Shown here: positions 1 through 6,165 of the stretch, piece by piece
Layout of the letters: each line of letters opens with the position of its first letter
Numbering within the stretch: the stretch's first letter is position 1
Source: Actinomycetota bacterium
GTDB taxonomy: Bacteria > Actinomycetota > CADDZG01 > WHSQ01
Assembly: GCA_013695055.1 (NCBI GenBank)
Contig: JACDBF010000273.1
Location: 1-13,090 of the forward strand
Length of the DNA: 13,090 nucleotides
Direction: 5' to 3'
The notes under the pieces: model-generated
Databases searched by the model: none
Seen by the model: only the letters and a program-made list of their open reading frames with translations
Told to the model about the DNA's origin: nothing
Translations under genes and position numbers: made by a program

Positions 1-509
1 AGCAGAAAGGCCAGAAGGCTGAGCACGCCCGCCGAGCATGCCAGCACGAACCCGGTCCCGTACTTCGCGAGCGTGGGACGATCCTGCTCGGTGCCGTAGA
101 TGCGGTTGGCCCCTCGCTCCAGCTGGCCCATCGCGGTGGTGCCGCCCACGAGGGCGCCGGCGAGACCGATTAGCAGCGCGGTGGTCCCCGTGCTGCTTCC
201 TTGATTGAACGCCTGGGTGAGGATCTGGCTGGCCGGGCCGGGGGCGATGCCGACCAGGGTCTTCTCCACGATGTCCTTGAAGCCTTCCTGGTTCACTACA
301 TTCGTCAGCCCCACGAGGGCGATCAAGCCTGGGATCATCGTGAGCATGATCTGAAACGCGAGGGCGCGCGAGTGGCTGAAACCGTCTGCCACCCTGAAGC
401 GCTTGAAGGCGTCCTTGGCGAGCTGCGCGCGGCCCGTGCTGCGCAGCGTCTCGCGTGCATCGTCGTCATCGAGCTCATAGGTCTCGGGAACTTGAGAAGC
501 GGTGCTCAT
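1..509 (-). CDS. YihY/BrkB-family inner-membrane protein (partial, C-terminus outside window)
   Basis: My translation of the minus strand from 509 gives 169 residues and runs off the window, so only the N-terminal part is present. After a hydrophilic start (MSTASQVPETYELDDD...) comes AKDAFKRFRVADGFSHSRAL and then the membrane segment AFQIMLTMIPGLIALVGL, the typical first-helix region of the YihY/BrkB (formerly 'ribonuclease BN-like') family. A second segment follows near residues 113-127, before an Arg/Asn-Ile-Tyr stretch, and a third begins at the cut. The family consists of polytopic membrane proteins whose biochemical role is unsettled. The ATG shares 4 bp (ATGA) with the stop of the lipid kinase, and AGGAGG lies at 515-520, 5 nt upstream. 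Start choice is therefore firm, and translation is probably coupled to the kinase. Family assignment is confident; function is unknown. Confidence 0.85.
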   Translation of the reverse strand, partial: MSTASQVPETYELDDDDARETLRSTGRAQLAKDAFKRFRVADGFSHSRALAFQIMLTMIPGLIALVGLTNVVNQEGFKDIVEKTLVGIAPGPASQILTQAFNQGSSTGTTALLIGLAGALVGGTTAMGQLERGANRIYGTEQDRPTLAKYGTGFVLACSAGVLSLLAFL

Positions 510-1519
510 GTGAGCCTCCTGTCGGCTTTCTTCGAATATGGGATCCAGTTCGGCGTTTTGGCGTTGCCCCGCTCTCGAGGTTGTGCGCGTCGTTCATCTT
601 CCATGGAGGGAGCGGGAACGCACAACGTCAACGACGAAGGCTGCACGCGCGCGCTGAAGCTCCGCGCGTCGGGAACAACCTCGCCGTCGAATTCGACAGG
701 CACCGGCCGGTCAACTTCCACTTCGACGCCCCTTACGAGAAACGTCTCCACACGCGGGTCGTCGTCGCGCCGGCCGCGCAGCAATCTCCACGCCACTTGC
801 AGCCAGCGGGAAACGGAGCCGGTCTTGATGATCGCAACGTCGAAGCAGCCGTCGTCCGGCTCAGCATCGGGGAGAGCGACGATGCCTCCCTGCAGCCGGC
901 CGAGATTGGCGATGAGGACACATTGCGCGGCCCGCTCGATGGGCGTCTTTCCATCGAGCGCTACGCGATAGACGGCCGCCGGAGCCCGCAGGTGCTTGAG
1001 TGCGCTCAAGACATACGCAAGCGCGCCGAAGCGCGACTTGAGCTTTGGATTCGCATCGCGCAGCATGGCCGCGTCAAAGCCCATTCCGGCCATGATGACG
1101 AACTTACCGGACGACGAGTCACCGACGTCGATGCGCGCGCGAGCTCCCCGCAGCCCCACCTCGATGGCGTCGCCAAGCCCTAGAGGAACGCCGAAGTTCA
1201 CCGCCAGCAGATTGCCCGTGCCGGCGGGCAGGAGGGCCAGAGGGATATCGGTTCCCGCGAGCGCCGATGCACACGCCCTGATGGTTCCATCGCCTCCCGA
1301 CACGAAGACGAGCTCGGCCCCCTCTTGAACGGCCCGGCGTGCGTGCCCCTCGCCCGAGTCCTCTTCTGTGGTCTCGCACCACAGCACCTCGACCTGTGCC
1401 TGTTCCAAGGCCGCCTTGGTCTCGCGTTTGCGCTGCGTGGCTCGCTTCCCGCCGGTGGCGGGATTGAAGACCACGGCCACGCGCCGGATCTCGTCCGCAA
1501 CTTTATCCGGGACGATCAC
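506..1519 (-). CDS. Diacylglycerol kinase-family lipid kinase (YegS/DgkB type)
   Basis: This 337-residue cytosolic protein would phosphorylate a lipid hydroxyl, for example diacylglycerol to phosphatidate, with ATP. The DAGK catalytic domain is clear: VVFNPATGGK at 16-25, the nucleotide-binding loop SGGDGT at 74-79, LPAGTGN at 97-103 and AGMGFDA at 144-150. The second beta-sandwich domain ends near VEFDGEVV. About 40 charged C-terminal residues follow (MEDERRAQPRERG...) that look like an extra tail. The start is GTG at 1519, in a GTGA overlap with the stop of the PAP2 gene. No good Shine-Dalgarno is seen, so coupled translation is likely. The gene overlaps the following YihY/BrkB gene by ATGA. 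Substrate (diacylglycerol, sphingoid base or another lipid) cannot be decided from sequence. Confidence 0.92.
   Translation of the reverse strand: MIVPDKVADEIRRVAVVFNPATGGKRATQRKRETKAALEQAQVEVLWCETTEEDSGEGHARRAVQEGAELVFVSGGDGTIRACASALAGTDIPLALLPAGTGNLLAVNFGVPLGLGDAIEVGLRGARARIDVGDSSSGKFVIMAGMGFDAAMLRDANPKLKSRFGALAYVLSALKHLRAPAAVYRVALDGKTPIERAAQCVLIANLGRLQGGIVALPDAEPDDGCFDVAIIKTGSVSRWLQVAWRLLRGRRDDDPRVETFLVRGVEVEVDRPVPVEFDGEVVPDARSFSARVQPSSLTLCVPAPSMEDERRAQPRERGNAKTPNWIPYSKKADRRLT
515..520 (-). promoter_or_regulatory. Shine-Dalgarno for the YihY/BrkB gene
   Basis: A perfect AGGAGG lies 5 nt before the ATG at 509, inside the last codons of the upstream kinase gene. It fixes the start of the partial gene, which has no stop codon in the window. 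Confidence 0.8.
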
Positions 1520-2268
1520 CGTCGCAAAGGAGCGGGTGCGCTCGGCCCGTCGGGTGTGTGGTGGGCATCGTCACCCGGACGCGCCGCCACGAGCGACACC
1601 ACCAACCACACCGCACCGAGCGCTGCTCCGAAGAGCACGTCGGTCAGAAAGTGCATTCCCCGGTAGAGACGGGACGCGCCCACCGCTAGAGGCACGGCCA
1701 CCGCCACCACCCTGAAGGTCCAAGTGAGCGCGGCCGAATGGAATCGCCGCGAGATCAAGATGGCGAGCAGGCCGTACAGGACGACCGCCGCCGCAGTGTG
1801 ACCGCTGGGAAAGCTCGAGGTCGGCGGCGCCGCGTCGAGATGCGGCACCGAGGGGCGGCTCCTGTCGACCAGCGAAGTCACGCCCAGGAAGGTGCCGACC
1901 TCTCCGAACAGCGCCGCCGCGACGAAGAGAGACTCGCGCCAGCGCCTCCAAGCAAGACGCGCCACTATGGCCAGGAGCAAACCCGCGGCGATGACCGTCT
2001 CGGTCTCGGACAAGTAGGTCACCCAATGCGTCGTCTGGTTCAGCTCGCCGGTCCGGTTGCGCACCAGAAGACGACTCAGGGAGCGGTCGGCTCGGCCAAC
2101 TGCATCATCGTTCAGCACCTTGGACAACAGGTATCCCACGCCGACCCACACGGCGATGATCACGAGGGCGGCGACGATGACGAGGATGATGGCCTGCACC
2201 CCTGTGGGCGCGGTCCTCGCCCTGCTCGGCCCGCCTCGCTCTTCGGAGCTTTTCGACCGTGACCTCAT
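1516..2268 (-). CDS. PAP2-family membrane phosphatase
   Basis: This is a 250-residue integral membrane protein with about six hydrophobic segments (roughly 24-48, 92-107, 113-131, 157-174, 183-197 and 211-229). PAP2 enzymes dephosphorylate lipid phosphates such as phosphatidate, phosphatidylglycerophosphate or undecaprenyl diphosphate. Signature motif 2 is PSGH at 154-157 and motif 3 is SRLYRGMHFLTD at 199-210, with catalytic His206 and Asp210. Motif 1 normally reads K-x6-RP. Here it reads TSLVDRSRP at 131-139, so the Arg-Pro is kept but the lysine position is Thr131. I recall similar Thr-bearing actinobacterial homologues but cannot confirm this here. The gene is followed by a lipid kinase with a GTGA overlap, so an opposing kinase/phosphatase pair is encoded together. 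No clear Shine-Dalgarno precedes the ATG. A TACTGT box 9 nt upstream may serve as a -10. Confidence 0.9.
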   Translation of the reverse strand: MRSRSKSSEERGGPSRARTAPTGVQAIILVIVAALVIIAVWVGVGYLLSKVLNDDAVGRADRSLSRLLVRNRTGELNQTTHWVTYLSETETVIAAGLLLAIVARLAWRRWRESLFVAAALFGEVGTFLGVTSLVDRSRPSVPHLDAAPPTSSFPSGHTAAAVVLYGLLAILISRRFHSAALTWTFRVVAVAVPLAVGASRLYRGMHFLTDVLFGAALGAVWLVVSLVAARPGDDAHHTPDGPSAPAPLRR

Positions 2269-2277
2269 GACTGCGGA

Positions 2278-2283
2278 ACAGTA
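2278..2283 (-). promoter_or_regulatory. Possible -10 box for the PAP2-kinase-YihY operon
   Basis: TACTGT matches the actinobacterial TANNNT -10 and lies 9 nt upstream of the PAP2 ATG, in the 57-bp gap after the 126-residue gene. The gap also holds a hairpin and no Shine-Dalgarno, so a very short 5' leader is possible. No convincing -35 is seen. Confidence 0.3.
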
Positions 2284-2300
2284 CCGCCCCCGGCGCCGGC

Positions 2301-2324
2301 GAGCCCTGGGCCCGGCCGGGACTC
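2301..2324 (-). terminator. GC-rich hairpin after the 126-residue gene, possible terminator
   Basis: On the minus strand, GAGTCCC pairs with GGGCTC around a GC-rich loop (6 bp with one bulged T). It begins 1 nt past the TAG at 2326. No T-run follows, so it is at best a weak or factor-assisted terminator separating the etf operon from the PAP2 operon. Confidence 0.3.
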
Positions 2325-2325
2325 G

Positions 2326-2706
2326 CTAGTTGTTTGGGGCTCCAGGCCCCGGATCGGACAGACGGCGTTCGAGATCGGCGATCTCATCGTCGATTAGGCC
2401 GGGGGCCGGACGACCGCCGCGTCTCTCGAAATCGACCATGCGCTGCGGATAGCCGATGACCGCGGCGTCGTAAACGGGAAGCGAATGCTTCTCGCAGAAG
2501 GCCACGGCATCTCTCGGGTCGCGTACCGGAGCCCGCCCGGAGTCTCCATCCCGGTCGACGAGCAAAAGCGTCACCGGCTGGGTTGCCGTTTGCGGTTCGA
2601 TGTAGCCTTCGACGCCCTTGCGTTCGGACGCGAATCTTTCCAGCCCCTCCAGCGAGGGACTGCGCTTCTTGCTGAAATAGCGGCGGATCGAATCGCCGAG
2701 GCTCAT
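2326..2706 (-). CDS. Uncharacterised 126-residue protein in the etf operon
   Basis: I do not recognise a named family. The protein is soluble, with no signal peptide or membrane segment. A basic N-terminus (SIRRYFSKKR) is followed by GLERFASERKGVEGYIEPQT, then a beta-rich stretch VTLLLVDRDGD near 46-55, CEKHSLPVYDAAVIGYPQRM near 71-90 and an acidic helix IDDEIADLERRL. The PVYDA..GYPQRM segment looks like the conserved core. The ATG overlaps the etfA stop by 4 bp (ATGA), which indicates co-transcription and probable translational coupling. That makes a role tied to electron-transfer flavoprotein or its operon plausible, but this rests on position only. Base composition and codon use resemble the neighbours. 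Confidence 0.75.
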   Translation of the reverse strand: MSLGDSIRRYFSKKRSPSLEGLERFASERKGVEGYIEPQTATQPVTLLLVDRDGDSGRAPVRDPRDAVAFCEKHSLPVYDAAVIGYPQRMVDFERRGGRPAPGLIDDEIADLERRLSDPGPGAPNN

Positions 2707-3665
2707 GGCCCTCCCTTTCGCCTTTGCACCTCTTCGATCAGCTGAGGCAGCACCTTCAGGGCATCGCCCACGACCCCGACGTCGGCGAACGAAAAAATCG
2801 GCGCGTCCTCATCTTTGTTGACTGCAACGATCTTGCTGGCGCCTTTCATGCCCACGACGTGCTGGGTCGCGCCGCTGATTCCAAACGCGAGATAGATGCC
2901 CGGCTTCACCGTGGCGCCGGTCTGCCCAATTTGGTAGGCGTAAGGAACCCAGCCCGCATCCACGACCGCACGCGTCGCCCCAACGGCCGCGTTGCCTATG
3001 ACCGCCGCGAGGTCGTCGAGCAGCTTGAAGTTGCCGGCCTCACCGAGCCCCCGGCCCCCGGCAATGACGACGGACGCCTCCTCGAGCTTGGGGCCTGAGG
3101 TCTCCTCCGCGTGGCGTTCGACGCGTTTCGCCTTTTTCAACTCGTCCGGGATGTGGGCTTTCACCGAGATCACCTCGGCGTCTCCGTCCGATGGCTCCGC
3201 GTCGAAGGACTTCGGGCGGACCAGCACCAGCTTGAGGGGGCCTTCCAGCTTCACGTCCACGATCGTCTGGCCGCCGAAGGCTGCGGTCGTCGCCGTGCTC
3301 GGGCCGGTGACGTCAGAGGCATTGCTCATCAGCGGCGCGCCCGCCTTCGCCGAGAGCCTGCCGGCGACATCGCGCGAGTCGTAGTTCGTCGCAAACAGGA
3401 CCACGTCCGGCCCGTGCTCGACAACGAGCTCATGAAGGGCGTGCGCGGCCGGCTGCGCGATGTACTCCTCGTATACCGGATCATCGCTCGCGTATACCGT
3501 CGTCGCCCCGTAACGCCCGAGCTCCGAAGCCACGCCGGTCGCACCCGGGCCGAGGACCACGGCCGAGACCTCGGCGTCCAAAGAGCGCGCTCGAGTCAGG
3601 ATTTCGAGCGCGGTGGCGTCCGCCTTTCCGTTTGCGATCTCGACATAAACCCATACCTTCGCCAC
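2703..3665 (-). CDS. etfA: Electron transfer flavoprotein subunit alpha
   Basis: This 320-residue protein has the normal bacterial EtfA length. With EtfB it takes electrons from acyl-CoA dehydrogenases and passes them to an ETF:quinone oxidoreductase. The N-terminal domain (1-190) begins KVWVYVEIANGK and contains VVLFATNYDSRDVAGRLSA near 88-106. The C-terminal FAD domain carries VIAGGRGLG at 200-208, GATRAVVDAGW at 229-239, YQIGQTGATVKP at 244-255 and FGISGATQHVVGMKG at 261-275, the EtfA signature region. The residue after QTG, often Lys in other EtfAs, is Ala here. The start is GTG, directly after the etfB TGA with no gap, so the pair is coupled. The stop overlaps the 126-residue gene. The neighbouring enoyl-CoA hydratase supports a beta-oxidation role. 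Confidence 0.97.
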   Translation of the reverse strand: MAKVWVYVEIANGKADATALEILTRARSLDAEVSAVVLGPGATGVASELGRYGATTVYASDDPVYEEYIAQPAAHALHELVVEHGPDVVLFATNYDSRDVAGRLSAKAGAPLMSNASDVTGPSTATTAAFGGQTIVDVKLEGPLKLVLVRPKSFDAEPSDGDAEVISVKAHIPDELKKAKRVERHAEETSGPKLEEASVVIAGGRGLGEAGNFKLLDDLAAVIGNAAVGATRAVVDAGWVPYAYQIGQTGATVKPGIYLAFGISGATQHVVGMKGASKIVAVNKDEDAPIFSFADVGVVGDALKVLPQLIEEVQRRKGGP

Positions 3666-4430
3666 TCAGATGACCTTTGCTTCTTTCAGAAAGGTCGCTA
3701 TACGAACGGCGCCTTGGCCGTCGTCGGGGAGCACCTCACCGGCCTTGCGTTGTTCGACGAGCGAGACCTCAACCACCTCCTGGCCCGGTTTGAGCGCGTC
3801 CGGCTCGACCTCCAGCTCGCTCGTTGAGAGCTGCTCGAAGGGCTTCTTCTTCGCGGCCATGATCCCCTTGAAGGACGCGTAGCGAGGCTCGTTCACCCCG
3901 GCGGTGACGGTCATCACGCATGGAAACGAGCACTCGACGACCTGGTATCCGTCGGCGCTCTGCCGCCTGACCCTGAGGCGTCCGTCCGAGACCTCGATCG
4001 CCGTGGTGAAGGTGAGCTGCGGGACTCCCAAGAGCTCGGCTAGGGTCGCCGGCATAGTTCCGGTATAGCCGTCGGTCGATTCGACGCCGGCGATCACGAG
4101 ATCAAACGCGCCGCGCTTGATGGCCGCGGCCAGCACGCGCGCCGTCACCAGTGCGTCGGCACCACGCAGCGAGTCATCGGATATCAGCACGGCCTTGTCC
4201 GCCCCCATCGAGAGGCCGCGCCGCAGCGCTTCCTGCGCTTGAGCAGGGCCCATCGAGACGAGCGTGACTTCTCCACCCAGCTCCTCTTTGAGCCTGAGAC
4301 CCGCCTCTACCCCGAACTCATCGCCCGGATCGAGCACCCCTTGAACTCCCTCTCGCTTCAATCTGAAGCCGTCCATCACTCCAGGTAGGTTGGGATCCGG
4401 GATGTGTTTCACGCACACGATGATGTTCAA
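3666..4430 (-). CDS. etfB: Electron transfer flavoprotein subunit beta
   Basis: This 254-residue protein forms the AMP-binding partner of EtfA and the docking surface for acyl-CoA dehydrogenases. It opens MNIIVCVKHIPDP, as EtfBs do. The nucleotide-binding parts are SMGADKAVLISDD at 74-86 and AGVESTDGYTGTMPATLAELLG at 114-135 (shown in part). The C-terminal ETF-beta signature spans about 154-197 and includes CVMTVTAGVNEPRYASFKGI and the AKKKP loop. I chose the TTG start at 4430 because AGGAGG at 4437-4442 lies 6 nt upstream and the next in-frame ATG is at residue 19, inside the fold. EtfA follows without a gap. The enoyl-CoA hydratase gene ends 71 bp upstream, and all four genes may share one transcript. 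Confidence 0.97.
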   Translation of the reverse strand: MNIIVCVKHIPDPNLPGVMDGFRLKREGVQGVLDPGDEFGVEAGLRLKEELGGEVTLVSMGPAQAQEALRRGLSMGADKAVLISDDSLRGADALVTARVLAAAIKRGAFDLVIAGVESTDGYTGTMPATLAELLGVPQLTFTTAIEVSDGRLRVRRQSADGYQVVECSFPCVMTVTAGVNEPRYASFKGIMAAKKKPFEQLSTSELEVEPDALKPGQEVVEVSLVEQRKAGEVLPDDGQGAVRIATFLKEAKVI

Positions 4431-4436
4431 TCCACT

Positions 4437-4442
4437 CCTCCT
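4437..4442 (-). promoter_or_regulatory. Shine-Dalgarno fixing the TTG start of etfB
   Basis: AGGAGG (extended to AGGAGGAG) lies 6 nt before TTG at 4430. It justifies a non-ATG start for an otherwise textbook EtfB N-terminus. Confidence 0.8.
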
Positions 4443-4501
4443 ACGGCATCATCTGGGCGAGAGCCATTCCTCTGCCCCCTCGGACACAGAGTAAGTGCTG
4501 C

Positions 4502-5284
4502 TCACCGCCCCTCGAACTTGGCCTTGCCCGGTCCGCGCTCCACGAACGAATCCATACCCGTCTTCTGATCCTCGGTTGCAAACAGCGAGGCAAAGGCCTG
4601 CCGCTCGAGCAAGAGGCCCGTCGAAAGATCGGTCTCCAATCCGTTTTGAATCGATCGCTTGGCTGCGGCCAAGGCGACGGTCGGACCGGAGGCGTAGCGT
4701 GCGGCCATCGCCAGAGCCGCCTCGTAGACATCGGCGTCGTCGACGACGGAGGTAACCAGACCGATCGCCAGCGCTTCCTGCGCGTCCACGAGCCTTCCCG
4801 AGTAAACGAGGTCCTTGGCCCGCCCCGCTCCTATCAACCTCGGAAGCCGTTGCGTACCACCCGCGCCGGGAATGAGCCCCAACGCGATCTCCGGCTGGCC
4901 GAGCTTGGCGCGCGCTCCTGCGATACGAAAATCACAGCACAGCGCCAGCTCACACCCGCCGCCCAGCGAGTAGCCGGCGAGCGCCGCGATGGTCACCTTG
5001 GGAAGAAGCTCCAAGCGAGCAAAGACTTCATGGAAACGGCCGATGTAGCCGTACATGCTCACCGAGTCGAGGTCCTTCATCTCGGTGATGTCGGCGCCCG
5101 CGGCAAAGACCTTCGCTCCGCCCCATAACAGGACCGCGCGCATTTCGTCGTCGTCGCTCACACGATCAAGAATCTCATCGAGCTCGTTCATCATCCGTGC
5201 GTTCAGCGCGTTGACCGGCGGACGGTCCAGCGTGACAACGCCGACCCCCTCACCCATCTTTTCGAGCCTCACTTGCTCGCCCAT
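4502..5284 (-). CDS. Enoyl-CoA hydratase (crotonase family)
   Basis: This 260-residue protein matches the normal crotonase length. It would hydrate trans-2-enoyl-CoA to 3-hydroxyacyl-CoA in beta-oxidation. The substrate-binding AAGADITEMKDL is at 61-72 and the oxyanion-hole glycines are in GYSLGGGCELAL at 104-115. Both catalytic acids of true hydratases are present: Glu112 (GGGCEL) and Glu132 (GQPEIALGLIPGAGGTQRLP). The resemblance to short-chain hydratases is strong, and no isomerase-type loss of an acid is seen. I chose ATG 5284 because GGAGGAG lies just upstream at 5288-5294. The frame stays open further upstream, but that stretch has no family resemblance and overlaps the divergent Nudix gene. 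Exact chain-length preference is not readable. Confidence 0.95.
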   Translation of the reverse strand: MGEQVRLEKMGEGVGVVTLDRPPVNALNARMMNELDEILDRVSDDDEMRAVLLWGGAKVFAAGADITEMKDLDSVSMYGYIGRFHEVFARLELLPKVTIAALAGYSLGGGCELALCCDFRIAGARAKLGQPEIALGLIPGAGGTQRLPRLIGAGRAKDLVYSGRLVDAQEALAIGLVTSVVDDADVYEAALAMAARYASGPTVALAAAKRSIQNGLETDLSTGLLLERQAFASLFATEDQKTGMDSFVERGPGKAKFEGR

Positions 5285-5287
5285 CTT

Positions 5288-5294
5288 CTCCTCC
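5288..5294 (-). promoter_or_regulatory. Shine-Dalgarno for the enoyl-CoA hydratase
   Basis: GGAGGAG begins 10 nt upstream of the ATG at 5284. It supports this start over the longer open frame that reaches 5512. Confidence 0.75.
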
Positions 5295-5335
5295 GAAGCT
5301 CCAGTGCCTGCGGCCTTTTCGCCGAAGGGTAAGGC

Positions 5336-5341
5336 TACGAT
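5336..5341 (+). promoter_or_regulatory. Possible leaderless -10 box for the Nudix gene
   Basis: TACGAT fits TANNNT and occupies -12 to -7 relative to the A of the Nudix ATG at 5348, the spacing of leaderless actinobacterial promoters. The gene has no convincing Shine-Dalgarno. A good -35 is not seen. Confidence 0.4.
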
Positions 5342-5347
5342 GATCGG

Positions 5348-5971
5348 ATGGATAAAGACTTCGAGGACCGGCTCGCCGCGACCTTGGTGGCGAGTCCCGG
5401 CAAGAGAATCAAAGTGCCCGGCGCGCGCCGGGCGGCGGTGCTCGTGCCCATAGTCGCCGGTCGCGATCCTTCGCTCATATTCACGTTGCGAACGGGCACC
5501 GTGGGCAGTCATCGAAACCAGATCTCCTTCCCCGGCGGCGCGCTGGAGACCGACGAGTCACCCCGCGCGGCGGCACTGCGCGAGGCGCACGAAGAGATAG
5601 GCCTCGATCCTCGTGCGGTGCGCGTTCTCGGCGAGCTCGACACCACGCCGACAGTCGTTTCGGGTTTCGTCGTCACGCCCGTTGTCGGATGGTTGGAAGG
5701 GCTCCCGGCCTTGAAGCGCAATCCAGCCGAAGTGGCCGAGGTTCTGATCGTTCCTTTATCCGGGTTGAGCGAGAAGGTGAGGAGAGAGCCGGGCTTTGCT
5801 CACCTGGGCCGCGCCTACCCCACCGAAGGGTGGATCTGGGAGGATCGGGTGGTGTGGGGCGTCACCGCGGGCCTCCTGCGTTCGCTTTTGACTCGATTGG
5901 CCGAGGCGGACCTGGTCGATCCTCCCGGCGAGGGTTCGACGGCGTGGTCCGCGCCCGCCGTCACTCGGTGA
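5348..5971 (+). CDS. Nudix hydrolase, CoA pyrophosphatase (NudL) type
   Basis: This 207-residue cytosolic enzyme is predicted to cleave CoA or acyl-CoA to phosphopantetheine (or its acyl form) plus 3',5'-ADP. The Nudix box is complete at 64-86 (G-x5-E-x7-REAHEEIGL) with all metal-binding glutamates. It is directly preceded by GSHRNQISFPGG at 53-64, the extension that marks the CoA-pyrophosphatase branch (usually HxGQ; here HRNQ). The N-terminal RRAAVLVPIV strand precedes it. The gene diverges from the enoyl-CoA hydratase, with only 63 bp between the starts, which fits a shared acyl-CoA context. Its stop overlaps the start of a small membrane protein by GTGA. CoA specificity is inferred from motif context; another nucleotide substrate is possible. 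Confidence 0.9.
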   Translation: MDKDFEDRLAATLVASPGKRIKVPGARRAAVLVPIVAGRDPSLIFTLRTGTVGSHRNQISFPGGALETDESPRAAALREAHEEIGLDPRAVRVLGELDTTPTVVSGFVVTPVVGWLEGLPALKRNPAEVAEVLIVPLSGLSEKVRREPGFAHLGRAYPTEGWIWEDRVVWGVTAGLLRSLLTRLAEADLVDPPGEGSTAWSAPAVTR

Positions 5972-6132
5972 CCGCTCTCTTCTGGGCGCAGTCGCCGACG
6001 CCGAGCCCCTCGATCATTCAGACTCCCCCCGCAGATCCTCTCCAAACGATAGGCGCCATCGTCGCCATCGCCTTCGCCCTGGCCGCAGCCATCATCGGCT
6101 ACCGGATCATTCGCGGGGGCCGGGGCCTGTAG
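5968..6132 (+). CDS. Small single-pass membrane protein (54 residues), unknown function
   Basis: My translation from GTG at 5968 gives 54 residues: a Pro/Ser-rich N-terminus (AQSPTPSPSIIQTPPADP), one hydrophobic helix at about 28-48 (IGAIVAIAFALAAAIIGYRI) and a short basic tail ending RGGRGL. The charge pattern suggests N-outside/C-inside orientation. The start codon overlaps the Nudix stop as GTGA, so the two are probably translationally coupled. The frame is also open upstream inside the Nudix gene, but those residues look like out-of-frame noise. The TAG lies 34 bp from the stop of the convergent pseudogene. I know no named family for it. The case for a real gene rests on the overlap and the clean transmembrane segment. 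Confidence 0.65.
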   Translation: MTALFWAQSPTPSPSIIQTPPADPLQTIGAIVAIAFALAAAIIGYRIIRGGRGL

Positions 6133-6165
6133 ATGAGCGCAACACAAGGGGGTATGCCTGGATCC

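Noticed and set aside
4443..4469. Possible 8-residue leader peptide (MALAQMMP) before etfB
   Set aside because: Its purine-rich site abuts the ATG with no spacing, there is no codon bias typical of attenuation, and no alternative hairpins are evident.
5285..5512. Extension of the enoyl-CoA hydratase by 76 residues
   Set aside because: It overlaps the divergent Nudix gene and lies upstream of a strong ribosome binding site that leads to ATG 5284.
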